A stretch of DNA of 64,000 nt from Tricholomella constricta (lineage: Eukaryota > Basidiomycota > Agaricomycetes > Agaricales > Lyophyllaceae), in assembly GCA_013368375.1 (NCBI GenBank), contig JAACJP010000007.1, positions 682,001 through 746,000 of the forward strand, in the 5' to 3' direction. The notes beneath the pieces are model-generated. The model had not been told where the DNA came from and did not search any database. It saw only the letters and a list, made by a program, of their open reading frames with translations. Shown piece by piece: positions 1 through 9,964 of the stretch; position 1 is the first letter of the stretch; each line of letters opens with the position of its first letter. The position numbers and the translations under genes are program-made.

Positions 1-1845
1 ACTCAGTGCATTTAATGGCTGACGCGAGCTTGAGGGTAAGGGAACCACAGGAAGAGTTGGTCCCTGTAGCGGCCAAAGTTCAGCATCACTACTGTAGAAT
101 GTGTCAGTACAGATTAGTTTTGAATGTTAGAACATACCGAAGACTAAGTTGCGAAACAGGGATCCGTTCTTTTCGCATGGTTGCTTGGAATTCAACAAGG
201 ACATGCTCATCGTCTAGACCCGATTTCACAATGCCTACATAGTCTTTCCACCGGCTACCCCTTATGACCCGGACATGTTTTCCATACAGGTGGAGGTGTG
301 GATCTCGTTTGAACTTTACTTTCTGGGCTACCGTTGTACTACCCGAGGCTCTGACAAAGTCGGCCTCAAAAAAGTCGACGCAGTGGGCAGCAACTACTAT
401 CTAAAAGTACATCAATACCTCTCGGTCGAAAAATAAATGAAGTGACGAACCTCCTGTGCATGTTCACGATCATAAATAACCAAGCCTTCTCCACTGACTG
501 CTATCACCCAACCAACAGTACCTGCCTTGGGGCCATCTCTAACAATGATCTCATCTCCGATTGAGAGGTCCTTGCGCAGCGCGTCAAGAGCTACAGAGAG
601 ACGTAATGATCCGTTCCTTAGGATCAGGCTAGCCTCATTCCCTGAAATGCTCTCAATCGTTCCAAGAGAACCTTGAGCCTGCCCAGTCGTTACCTTGACA
701 TGATCACCAATACGTAGACGCTTGGCAGCTGCCACTTCCAAGGAGTGCTCGAGGAAACCTTTCGGAATTTCCTGAGCATGTTGGAAGCGGTCAAATTCTG
801 CAGGTGTCGGTGTCGCCTCCTGAGGATAAAAAAGGTCGGTGTCCGTCTGTAGGTAACCATCTTGATAAACTTGTCCTTTGAAGACAAACACTTGATTGCG
901 TGTCTCTACCGAACCGTCACCATAAATTGATCTCACAAAGTTGGCATCGAAAAGGGCCTGGGGAGGGCGTCCTGTACGCTTGCGCTTACCAGCAGAAACT
1001 GAGGATGGTGGTTGGAGTTTGAGACGTGGCACGACAAGGATCCTTGCCTGCCCAGGCCACATCTCGCCGAAGTGTTGGACGTAGGCAAGATCGCCTTTTG
1101 TGATAATTTGTCAGATCGAGACTTGAATTGAAATTATAAAAACACCTTTATATGGGTACTTTGTTAAGCGAATCCACGATTGCGAGCGAGGAGTAAATGC
1201 AGGAGTTTCCTGGAGCCAGGCCGGTGCGTCCGATGGCTCAACGAAATGGACACGCTGGGGGAAAATGTTTGATACATTTTGACATAGTTCCCGGACATCG
1301 CTGAGCTGAGTGGCTTCTACCACTATCCAGCCGGGTCGAGAAGCTCTGCCAACAATGGATGCCACAGACAAATATTGACCTGCTGAACGGAAGACCTTTT
1401 CCATCAATATGGGAACTATGGTTTCCTCACAGCCGGGCTATAATATGATTAGTTTTTTTTCCACAATGTTCTGGCATGTGGCGCACCTTGACAGCGACAC
1501 GCCACAGACGTGCATTCTCAGCGAACGGTCGCTCATCATCCGTTGGTTGTGAAGGCACTGGTATCCTGTCGTGCTGTGCTCGTTCACGTGCACGGAGTAC
1601 CAGTTCATCCCAATCATCCGAGGTCTCTACTATGCGCTGGTACTCCCGAAAGAGACGGCGGTGTGACGTTGATCGGTCAGCTGCAGCAGACTCCCCTTCG
1701 TCAATGAATTCTGCAAGGATATGTGTCATTATACAAATTATAACAAAAGAGAAGATAGTAAACCTAAATCACTGTCGTCCTCATCGTCGTCGGTCTCATT
1801 GCCGCCGTCCACCGTGGCCTCTATGTCCAGAAATTGATGGGCACT
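1..1845 (-). CDS. SPT5-like transcription elongation factor paralogue (3' end outside window)
   Basis: Proposed exons on the minus strand are about 1845-1764, 1710-1487, 1437-1146, 1094-419, 364-138 and 91-<1, joined by short GT-AG introns. The first exon is acidic (FLDIEATVDGG, then a D/E run ending in FIDEGE), like the SPT5 N-terminus. The third exon carries an NGN-like segment (PGWIVVEA ... WIRLTKYPYKG, continuing DLAYVQ after the intron). Downstream come KOW-like stretches: RIGDHVKVTTGQAQGSLGTI, SIGDEIIVRDGPKAGTVGWV and, in exon 364-138, YGKHVRVIRGSRWKDYVGIV. SPT5 pairs with SPT4 on RNA polymerase II. I see no convincing start codon upstream of 1845, so the N-terminus may be missing or on an unseen exon. 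It could be a diverged paralogue or pseudogene rather than the essential copy. Confidence 0.7.
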
Positions 1846-1859
1846 ATTTCTCTGGAATT

Positions 1860-2200
1860 TATTTAACTGACATTAGGCATCTACGACAGTGGTTCAAGGC
1901 GAGATCTATGTATTTACCTCAAGCCGTGGACGTTTCAGGTTGTTTCGTTGTGATGCGGGAGTTTGCACATTTGCCTGTAGAAGGCACCATCAGGCGTGAC
2001 AAAATCTTAGAAGCAGCGAGGAGTACTGTACTCCTCGCTCATGCTCGGGCAGATCTTCATTCAAATTATACATATGTAAGCTACTCTAAGCGACATAATA
2101 ACAAATATTGTAGAGAGGGAAGAAAACTAGTTAATCTATGGTGACCTAAGGACAGCAAAGATCAATCAGCGGCAATACATACTGGTATAGTCATGTTGAA
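1860..2200. other. Spacer without recognisable gene
   Basis: AT-rich sequence between the SPT5-like gene and the repeat field. I see no convincing coding exon, RNA gene or repeat. A plus-strand open frame here runs antisense to the SPT5-like exons. Confidence 0.4.
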
Positions 2201-2399
2201 ACTTACCTACAAATCAAATCAAGATTGAGAACTAACCTAAAGTAATTCAAGTCAACATTGGAATGAAGAGGACAGTTATGGCAAGGCTTACCGAGGGCAA
2301 CGGCGGGCAGAGCAGGCAATAATGAGCAGGTGACGGGCAAGGAGGAGCCTGCAAAATAGCGTACAGAAACATTAACAGGTGATAAGTACACAAAGAAGA

Positions 2400-2900
2400 A
2401 GATACTCACTTTAAACAGGGATTGCGGCAGGGCGACGAGCAGGGAAGGGAACGAGCAGGGAGGGCGACGAGCAACCTGGAAAACAAGAATTAGCCAGAGG
2501 TGTACTCGATAAAGAAAAGACTTACATGGACATGGACACGAGCAGGGAGGGCGACGGGCAGGGAGAGAGGGCGACGAGCAGGGAGGGCGACGAGCAACCT
2601 GGAAAACAAGAATTAGCCAGAGGTGTACTAGACAAAGACGGGACTTACATGGACATGGACACGAGCAGGGAGCGCGACGGGCAGGGAGCGCAATGGGCAG
2701 GGACAGGACGATGAGCAGGGAGGGCGATGAGCAGGGAGGGCGACGGGCAGGGAGGGCGACGGGCAGGGAGGGCGACGGGCAGGGAGGGCGACGGGCAGGG
2801 AGGGCGACGGGCAGGGAGGGCGACGAGCAACCTGGAAAACAAGAATTAGCCAGAGGTGTACTAGACAAAGACGGGACTTACATGGGCGCAGGCGACGACA
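2400..2900 (-). repeat. Tandem GC-rich units with repeated exon/intron-like blocks
   Basis: The plus strand is made of short units such as GGGCGACGGGCAGGGA. On the minus strand these read as repeated GCTCGTCGCCCTCCC blocks. A longer block recurs three times (about 2470-2530, 2585-2650 and 2819-2885). On the minus strand it starts GTAAGTCC and ends TTTTCCAG, which is exactly an intron with consensus splice sites followed by another GCTCGTC exon-like block. The region mirrors the one at 3560-4140 across the palindrome centre. I do not call a protein here because the frame is low complexity. Confidence 0.6.
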
Positions 2901-2972
2901 ACGAGCAGAAGAAGATGAGAGTGGGGCAGGTGGGCAGTGTACAGAATTGTCAGCAGGTGGTAGAAAACATAT

Positions 2973-3590
2973 GAATGGAAAAAAAAAAACTTACAAGAGG
3001 CAGAAGGGGCGGGCGACGACGAGCAGAGGGCAGGCGACGACGAGCAGAGGCCAACAGACGACGAGCAGAGAGGGCCGAGACGACGAGCAGAGGGGCAGGT
3101 GATGAGATGGTGGAAGAACGGGAAAGAAAACAATAATTACAAGTGCACGCTCTTGCAGGGGGGATGTTTAGGGCAGGCCATAGCCACCCGTTACATAAAC
3201 TGTACAGTTGCGGAACTTGCCGCACTTTGACCTGCGGATGAGCAAGAGCCCGTCAACCGGATGCAAGGCACGTGCACTGGTCTGGGCCACATCCGGTTGA
3301 CGGGCTCTTGCTCGTCCGAACCCAGGCCAAAGCGCGGCAAATTCCGCGACTGTACAGTTTATGTAACGGGTGGCTATGGCCTGCCCTAAACATCCCCCCT
3401 GCAAGAGTGTGCACTTGTAATTATTGTTTTCTTTCCCGTTCTTCCACCATCTCATCACCTGCCCCTCTGCTCGTCGTCTCGGCCCTCTCTGCTCGTCGTC
3501 TGTTGGCCTCTGCTCGTCGTCGCCTGCCCTCTGCTCATCGTTACACCCTCTCTGCTCCTCGTCGTCGCGGTAAGTTTTTTTTTTATTCGT
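2973..3590. repeat. Large palindrome (inverted repeat arms near 270-300 bp, 26-bp spacer)
   Basis: The left arm ends at 3263 and the right arm starts at 3290. The inner 24 bp on each side are perfect reverse complements, including GAGCAAGAGCCCGTCAAC and its mirror. Similarity continues outward through a TGTACAGTTTATGTAACGGG block, a CATCCCCCCTGCAAGAG block, the repeated CTCTGCTCGTCGTC motif and finally a GTAAGTTTTTTTTTT donor-like stretch on each side. The arms carry small differences, so this is an aged head-to-head duplication of one promoter/5'-exon region. Confidence 0.85.
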
Positions 3591-4140
3591 TTCCTTCGTC
3601 TCCTGTTGATGCACGCTATTTTCCAGGCTGCTCGTCACCCTCTCCCCATCGCGATTGCCGTTGCCCTGCTCGTCATCGCCGCCCGCCCCCCAGGTAAGCA
3701 TTCCCCCGTTCTCATTATGTTCCCGACAATTCTGAACGCCTTTCTCAGGCTCGTCACCCTCCCCGCCTATCGCCTTCCCCGCCCATCGCCCTCTCTGCCT
3801 GCCTGCAGCTGTGTTTGCTTCCCCCCAAGTAAGTATCTCATTCATCCATCTACCACCTACTGACAAGTTTGCATGGATACCCGTCGACTTCGCTGCCCAT
3901 TGCCGGCCGGCCCCCCTCTGCTCGTCATCGTCGGCCACGGTGCTCGTCATCATTACCCCCCTCCCCCCTGTTCATCGTCATTGCCTGCCCTACGTATGTG
4001 CCAGCTGTGAGTGCTGCCCCACTGGTAAGTCTCGTCCATTTTATGTTTTTACGCGCTTCTGACAACCCCGCCTGCCGTTTTCAGGTAAAGTCAACCCAAT
4101 TTCTGTACCCCGTCGTCGCCTGCCTCGTCATCACTTGCCC
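3560..4140 (+). repeat. Series of short exon-like GCTCGTC blocks separated by consensus introns
   Basis: Reading right from the palindrome I see GTAAG...CAG segments at about 3570-3627, 3694-3749 and 4024-4084, plus a further GTAAGT donor at 3831. They separate CT-rich blocks starting with GCTCGTC or TGCTCGTC. It may be a multi-exon leader of the gene at 4575, or tandemly amplified exon/intron units. There is no good continuous protein. The stretch 4140-4574 after it is AT-rich and shows nothing further. Confidence 0.45.
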
Positions 4141-4574
4141 TCTGTGCTGAAAGCTGTGTGCTCTGCCCTGGGGCCTTCTGGTAGTTTTCTTGTGTTGACC
4201 GCTTTCGTCGTATATTACATGAGCCAGGTTACCTTTACGCAATGTAGACCATTATTACTTTGAATTTGGACACATTGGATAGAATAGAATAGTTCGTTAT
4301 AATGATTGTAAGTTTGATTGAATCAGCCTGAATTGACGACAATATTACACATATAAATAAGACTGAAGTTATGAGTTCCAAATAATTGCCTTCATATATA
4401 TGTAAACAGTACTTACTGACAGTTGTATTCCCGGATTGATGGATTTCAAGACTAATCTTGTGCGGTTTAGATCTTGCTTGTAAGGCCAATCTGACATTTT
4501 CGCTTTCAATAAGTATGTTACAAGTTGTTCATTCTACGTCTACGTGTTCTAACAAATGTATCGTCCCTTTGTAG

Positions 4575-7500
4575 TTGAAACTACCAATGCGTACTACTCG
4601 TTCGAAACCATCGGGTACATTTCATCAGCTGCCTCTGGGTAGTCGGTCATCAGGCAAACGCAAAAAACCTGATACTCCGCACTCTGCCTCATCGTTAGCT
4701 ACTGCCGGTCTGGAAAATGCGTTGAATGCAGCATTTGGTGCCAACTCTGCACCTCCTGAGAATGCAGCATTTGCGCCAGGGAATTCGGAGACAGCACTCG
4801 AGACTCCTGCTATTCCTGACACATCTGGCAGCACCAATTCCCTTCCACCTGATGCTCAGAGTATTCCTGACGCATCTTCTGCTACCGACACTCCTTCTCA
4901 TCCATGCTCGCCTCCAAATGCGGCTGCGTCTGTGTTGGCCCCTTCCTTGGACCGTCCACGTCCACGTCATTTGAAGACCTACAGATCCTCTGCACTACGC
5001 GACAACGACGAGAATCAGTTCATTTCTAATCGGGTATGGGGATCCGGGTTGAAGGACACGTTTGGATCCATTGATGAGGTCGAGTTACAAGAGCCCAGTT
5101 CTCCGTTGACCCTGATGCTCCCTGCCGAATTGGAGCTTGACGACGAACTCAACAATTATGATATAGATGGCAATGGTGGCGGCGGGGATGTAGATGGTAT
5201 GAGTGGTGGCGACAAGGATAGTGCAGAGCATCAGAATGAGGGTGGCGGAAATGAGGGTGGCGGGAATGAGGGTGACGGGAATGAGGGTGGCGGGAATGAG
5301 GGTGGCAGGGATGATGGTGGTGGAAATGAGAGTGGCGGGGATGATGGTGGCAGGGATGAGGGTGGCAGGGATGAGGATGGCGGGGATGAGAATAGTGGCG
5401 GCAGAGGTCAGGGTAGTGGTGGCGAAGGCAAGGGCACAGGTGGTGGAGATGAGGACTCTGCCAGCGGTGAAAACAATGATGAGGAGGAATGGGGAGGCAT
5501 CGCAGATTCTTCCTCACTGGAGAGCCCCGCGCCGGAGAGTGATCTTAGTGCATCAGACTTTGAGGAGGCGGCAGCATTGCAAACAGCTGCTCTTGCTCGT
5601 GAACGCAAACGCGGACGCGTGACAACCCCCACCATCGAAGAACAGGACCAAGAAGACGAGGAAGCATTCCTGAAGGAGGCAAATATGTCTCCTGAGCGCT
5701 TGACTGCTCAACAGAAAGGCAAGCAGCGGGCTCAGTCTCAGATTGCTCTGCAGGCGCCTGATGACGAGCAGGGAGGCAGGGATAGTATCAGAGAGGGAGA
5801 AGTAGAGGGAGAGGGATGGGACAGGGCAGGAGGGAACAGTGACCGAGGGGAGGGTGATCTCACCTCTGGTCCTCTGCCCAAAGAAGCAGTCGCTGCTGCG
5901 TTGGCGAGTTACCAGGTCTACCGCGACAGCCTGGAAGAGCTTTCTGTCAAGTACAGAAAGTCAGTGCTTGTTTTACAGCGAGCTGTGGGCGAGGACGTGA
6001 AGCGTCCTCGCCGTCTAAATCCTTGGAACACGTTTCAAGCCTGGTACGGCGAGCATGGGAAGACAAAGCGCAGCGATGATGGTACATTTTTCAGAACCTT
6101 TAGGCTTCGCCGTCACTAACACGAATACGCTACAGTCACAGCACGCGACTGGCAGTCTTTTGTCAAAGAGGAGTACAACAAGCACCTCCAAGAACTCGAT
6201 GGCTCGCACGGTGCCGATGCACGGGAAGCACACTTCAAGGAGCAGTTAGACTGGTACAAGGAGCGTCTGTCTGTCTATGTTGAAGGTAAACGGGATACAG
6301 GGAATTTTAAGGCAGTTATGAGCCGGATACTTGAACCGTTCATCAACTTGGTAAGTAAACACCTTGTATTCTCAACATAGTGACGTGTCTGATGACCTAA
6401 AATCAGAGCATTCAAGCCTGGGATCAATACGGCGTCCATGTCTTTGGCTTTGGTGTCGACACGGAGCGAGATCTTCGAGGAGCAAGTGCCAGTGTTGCAT
6501 GGGGTGGTTCACCTGGATACGTAGCAGTACGAAACGAATACAAGACGTCGATCAACTCGCAACTCGGTGACTACGAAGGAATGTTCAAGTACGTCGCATA
6601 TAAATGCCTCCTAATGTTAGCCTAACATAGATAATTTCTAGAAATGCTGAAGTACGCAGTCGCCACGTCGCAGTTGCAAGAAGTCGGTTCCCCGTCAACT
6701 GGGAACAAACCAAAGGGACGGCCTTGAGAGACCACCATCGCCGCCTTTTGGGGGAGATTATGCGAAGTGACATAGGTATGTTGTTACCTCTGTACACACC
6801 ACAATATCCTGACACTGTCTTGACTTCAGGTCATATTATTGGTCACAAACTCTCGGACAGAGAGGCCAACAGTCTCACCATGCAGTGGAAGCACTGGGCC
6901 GACATGGCATATACCCATCAAATGCGCCTCGAAGGCTGGCCCATCGATCTTGTCTCTCCAGGCCTTGATTGCGAGCCAAAGAACTTCGGGAGTAAGCAAC
7001 TGAAGGCCATGATTGATAACCGAGTCAAGTCAACAGAGGACGAGGACTTTGATGAGATTGTGAGGATTGTTTCTTGGGATGATGGTATGTTGTCACATTT
7101 CTGACCGTTAAGATGTAAACTAACGGCAGCCTTCAGAGGAAAAGGCATTGCCTCTGCGTGAGCAAGAGAATGTTCCACTGGTGATCAATACCGATGGAGT
7201 AGTGCTCTTGACGCTCCTGGATTCTAAGAAGTACAAGCGAGAGCTTTCCAAAACTAAGGAGCACCGTTTAGATCCTGAAGACCGTTCAGAATCAGAAGAT
7301 GACACCAGTGGCCACCCTGCTCAGCACTCCCAGACACTAAACAAGCCCCGTGTTGGTCGCCCCCCTGGCGAGAGCCATCAGTCCGAACGTCCGCCACCCC
7401 TGCAAAAGTCACATGCAGAACACCCACATCTTGATCTCCGAGCACCATCCCGCGGTAGACATCACCACTCATGGAATCGGACTGCGAAGTCTGCTCGACG

Positions 7501-7873
7501 TCACCAGTACACCAGTGACAGGGATCCACGCAATCACTATGACCAAGCCCCGCTACATCGCCAACCATACCCTGAAGATGAAGATGCTGATCTGGAGATA
7601 GCCGATGGTCGCGCTCACCACTTTGGTGCCCATCGTGCTCGGGATTCTCAAGGCATGGAGCCTCCAGTGAAGAAACGAAAGCTTCGCGACATACAACAGG
7701 ACCCTCGTGTAATTGCTCCAATTCCACAACGAGCACGTGCACAGCATGGCAGTAGGGAACCTGTAGCTGGCCCATCACGTGGAGGTGCAGAAAGAGGGTA
7801 TGTGATGCAACATCAGCCTCCCACTTATCAAAACCAATATGATGCTGATGATGATGATGAGTATGAGTACTAG
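4575..7873 (+). CDS. Six-exon gene, uncharacterised protein (about 1009 residues)
   Basis: I join 4575-6081, 6136-6350, 6407-6588, 6642-6775, 6830-7084 and 7137-7873. All introns are GT-AG, 52-56 bp, and phases agree at every junction. Residues 1-500 are low complexity: Ser/Pro-rich, then an N-E-G-G-G tandem repeat, then acidic. A conserved-looking core follows: LNPWNTFQAWYGEHGK, RDWQSFVKEEYNKHLQEL, VHVFGFGVDTERDLRG, INWEQ-type and W-rich helical segments up to the DEIVRIVSWDD region. The tail is basic and His/Pro-rich and ends in an acidic DDDDEYEY. I do not recognise a catalytic domain. W-x-x-F helical stretches could suit a DNA- or protein-binding module, but that is a guess. A start at 4587 is also possible. 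It may be host-derived or an accessory gene of a mobile element. Confidence 0.7.
5230..5410 (+). repeat. 15-bp tandem repeat in coding sequence (NEGGG/DEGGR units)
   Basis: About twelve units of GGGAATGAGGGTGGC with variants encode Asn/Asp-Glu-Gly-Gly-Gly/Arg in frame inside the 1009-residue protein. The degeneracy increases to the right (DDGGR, DEDGG). Confidence 0.85.
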
Positions 7874-8084
7874 TTTCTTAGCCTTTTCAGAACTTATGCC
7901 CATAGATTATATGTGCTCCTTTATATCATATTTTTATACCCATACATGGACTGTGCTTGACATTTTAAATGCATTCATGAACTATATCTGTTTGAATGTC
8001 AATTCTCCCAAGACTGTAAAAACTGAATACTGGGACTCCCATTTGAGCTAAGGTCTTGCCCAGGTAGTGTGGAACACCCCAATT

Positions 8085-8425
8085 GGGACTCCCACCAAAC
8101 ATATTTGTGAGGTGTGGTCTTGCCCAACTGGTCTAGGACCATCAAAGATGGGAGTACCAAAAGAAGTTGCACCTGTATTGGGACTCCCACTCACCACATT
8201 TGTGAGGTGTGGTCTTGCCCAACTGGTCTAGGACCATCAAAGATGGGAGTACCAAAAGAAGTTGCATCTGAATTGGGACTCCCACCTACCACATTTGTGA
8301 GGTGTGGTCTTGCCCAACTGGTCTAGGACCATCAAAGATGGGATTACCAAAAGAAGTTGCATCTGTATTGGGACTCCCAACTACCACATTTGTGAGGTGT
8401 GGTCTTGCCTAACGGTCTGTAATTC
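8085..8425. repeat. 95-bp tandem repeat, about 3.5 copies
   Basis: The block opening with TTGGGACTCCCAC, followed by TTTGTGAGGTGTGGTCTTGC, CCAACTGGTCTAGGACC and AAAGATGGGAGTACC, recurs near 8086, 8178, 8273 and 8368 with only scattered substitutions. The open frames within it are an effect of the repeat. Confidence 0.9.
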
Positions 8426-8429
8426 AGCA

Positions 8430-9087
8430 CTACTAAAGTTGCTGAGTGGTTCAAATATAGTTGCTCGCATATAAACTTGGCCCTCCTTTATATGTTATTA
8501 AATACAAATAGTACAATATGCTACCAAATACACAGTGAACATGCAAATACACTTCAAATTGACTGGATGGATGTTGCTCTGCCCAAGGTGAAGAGCATGG
8601 AGTGTAAGTTTTGAATGTACAAAATATATGCTGGTCAAAAGATATTTTACTAACTGACAAGATATTTTTTGTTAACCTAATTATTCCAATAAGACACCTT
8701 ATTCTTCTACTTGCTTTCATTTTTTTGTATCTAATCAAATTTTCATTTGTTTGTCCAGAAAACTGACATGATGCTCATTGAAACTTTCCAAGTGCTTAGA
8801 TGAACCATGTTTTATTGTGTATAGTCTTGGCGATAAGTGTGACGTGACATGCTGGGCTTGCTCATATTTCTTGGGCAGCCCCACATTACAGTTGGACAAG
8901 ATTACAATACTTGGCACTCCCTGGGCATGGTCGGGAAAGACCAATATGGGAAGACCATGCCTAATTATGGGATTCCCAGGGGGGGTGGTCCTGAACCATG
9001 GTCTAGGGCCTAGTTAGGGTAGTCTTTCACAGTGGGACTGACTACCCTAATAAGGGGTCTCCAGGGGGTTGACTGAAGTGGCGGGCG
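8430..9087. other. AT-rich spacer with degenerate relatives of the 95-bp repeat
   Basis: I find no gene. Between about 8900 and 9080 words such as GGCACTCCC, GGTCTAGGGCC and GGGACTGACTACCC resemble the 95-bp repeat upstream, so this may be a decayed edge of the same repeat or an unrelated element. Homology to KDZ starts abruptly at about 9088. Confidence 0.4.
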
Positions 9088-9094
9088 TCGCGGA

Positions 9095-9711
9095 GTTACT
9101 CACTTGCGCTGCTCCTCAGGAGGATAGCCCTTGGTGCTCCACTCACGGGCGGTGGCCTCTGCCTCTTGAAGTTGTTGTGGAGTAAGTTTATTCATCACCT
9201 GTGCCAAAGCTTTGGTGCGTTGCTGAAAGGCCGCGGGGGCCGATTCGTCGACCTCCTCGAGCCCCAGTATCTCTTTCAACTCTTCGGTAATCAAGCTGCG
9301 CATTGTCCGATTGACTACCTGCCGCGCAGTAACCTTTAATTTACCCGATGACTGGTTGACCATTGGGTAGGGCCTCCAGTTGTTCCTTACCCAGTCTGCC
9401 AGTTTCTGTGTGCTGATCAGTGTGATGACTCAGGGATACTCCCCAACCTGACAGATCGTGGTGGCAGACGCGGACTTCTTGTCGGTCTTTGGTTCTGTTC
9501 CCTTTGCCTTCCAGTAGTTGAATATATCAACAAGGACTTTGTCTTTGAAAATGGCCGCCCTTTTGTCCTTGTCTGACTCTGATCGGTACTCCTCTCGGTA
9601 CTTGTTGAGGACCGCGCGCTCGTCAGCCGGGTACTGGGGCTGCTTGCTTGTCTTCTTCAGGGCCGCGGGGGCATGTGGGACTGTTTCCGGTGTGAAAATA
9701 TTTTCGGACAT
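9095..9711 (-). pseudogene. KDZ1 gene B fragment (KDZ-associated protein, N-terminal part)
   Basis: The start codon is at 9711 and the protein begins MSENIFTPETVPHAPAA. After an intron it resumes with the VTARQVVNRTMR...EILGLEEVDESAP segment and stops being homologous to KDZ2 right after the next donor site (GTGAGTAACTCCGCG). It matches residues 1 to about 185 of the complete KDZ2 copy. Its first intron reads ATCTGTCAG where KDZ2 has GTCTGTCAG, so the donor may be broken or shifted. It is divergently arranged with the transposase, 253 bp away. Confidence 0.8.
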
Positions 9712-9964
9712 GGTGGAGCTCCGTTGAAAATTTCCTATTTGGGTCACAAAGGGTTGAACTCCGTGTTTGACAGTTGTCCCACAGTCCCGCATTTGGCAAA
9801 GAAGTTTCCAGTTTGGGTAATGTAAGGCATGGGTGCATTGATGGCCCCGATTGTAAGTGCAGCTGACCTTGCACAACCATGAGGACATGTCCGAGAGTAA
9901 TCAGTGATCCATCAGTAGACAGGTTCTGATTTTTCCACCATATCAGATCTCACCCTTATCCACC
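9712..9964. promoter_or_regulatory. Shared divergent promoter of KDZ1 genes A and B
   Basis: This 253-bp spacer lies between two start codons pointing away from each other. The same layout and much of the sequence recur in KDZ2 (23886-24140). Inverted-looking words are present (TTACCCAAACTGGAAA and CCTATTTGGGTCACAAAG, both on the minus strand). The promoter role is inferred from position. Confidence 0.5.

Noticed and set aside
2203..2974. Pro/Ser/Ala-rich open frames in the 2.2-3.0 kb repeat field
   Set aside because: Low-complexity translation of tandem repeats in several frames at once, with no coherent start or domain.
7930..8084. A KDZ left terminus upstream of the 95-bp repeat
   Set aside because: No TACAATGTAGCG or its complement occurs there, and KDZ homology ends at 9088, so the KDZ1 left terminus is absent.
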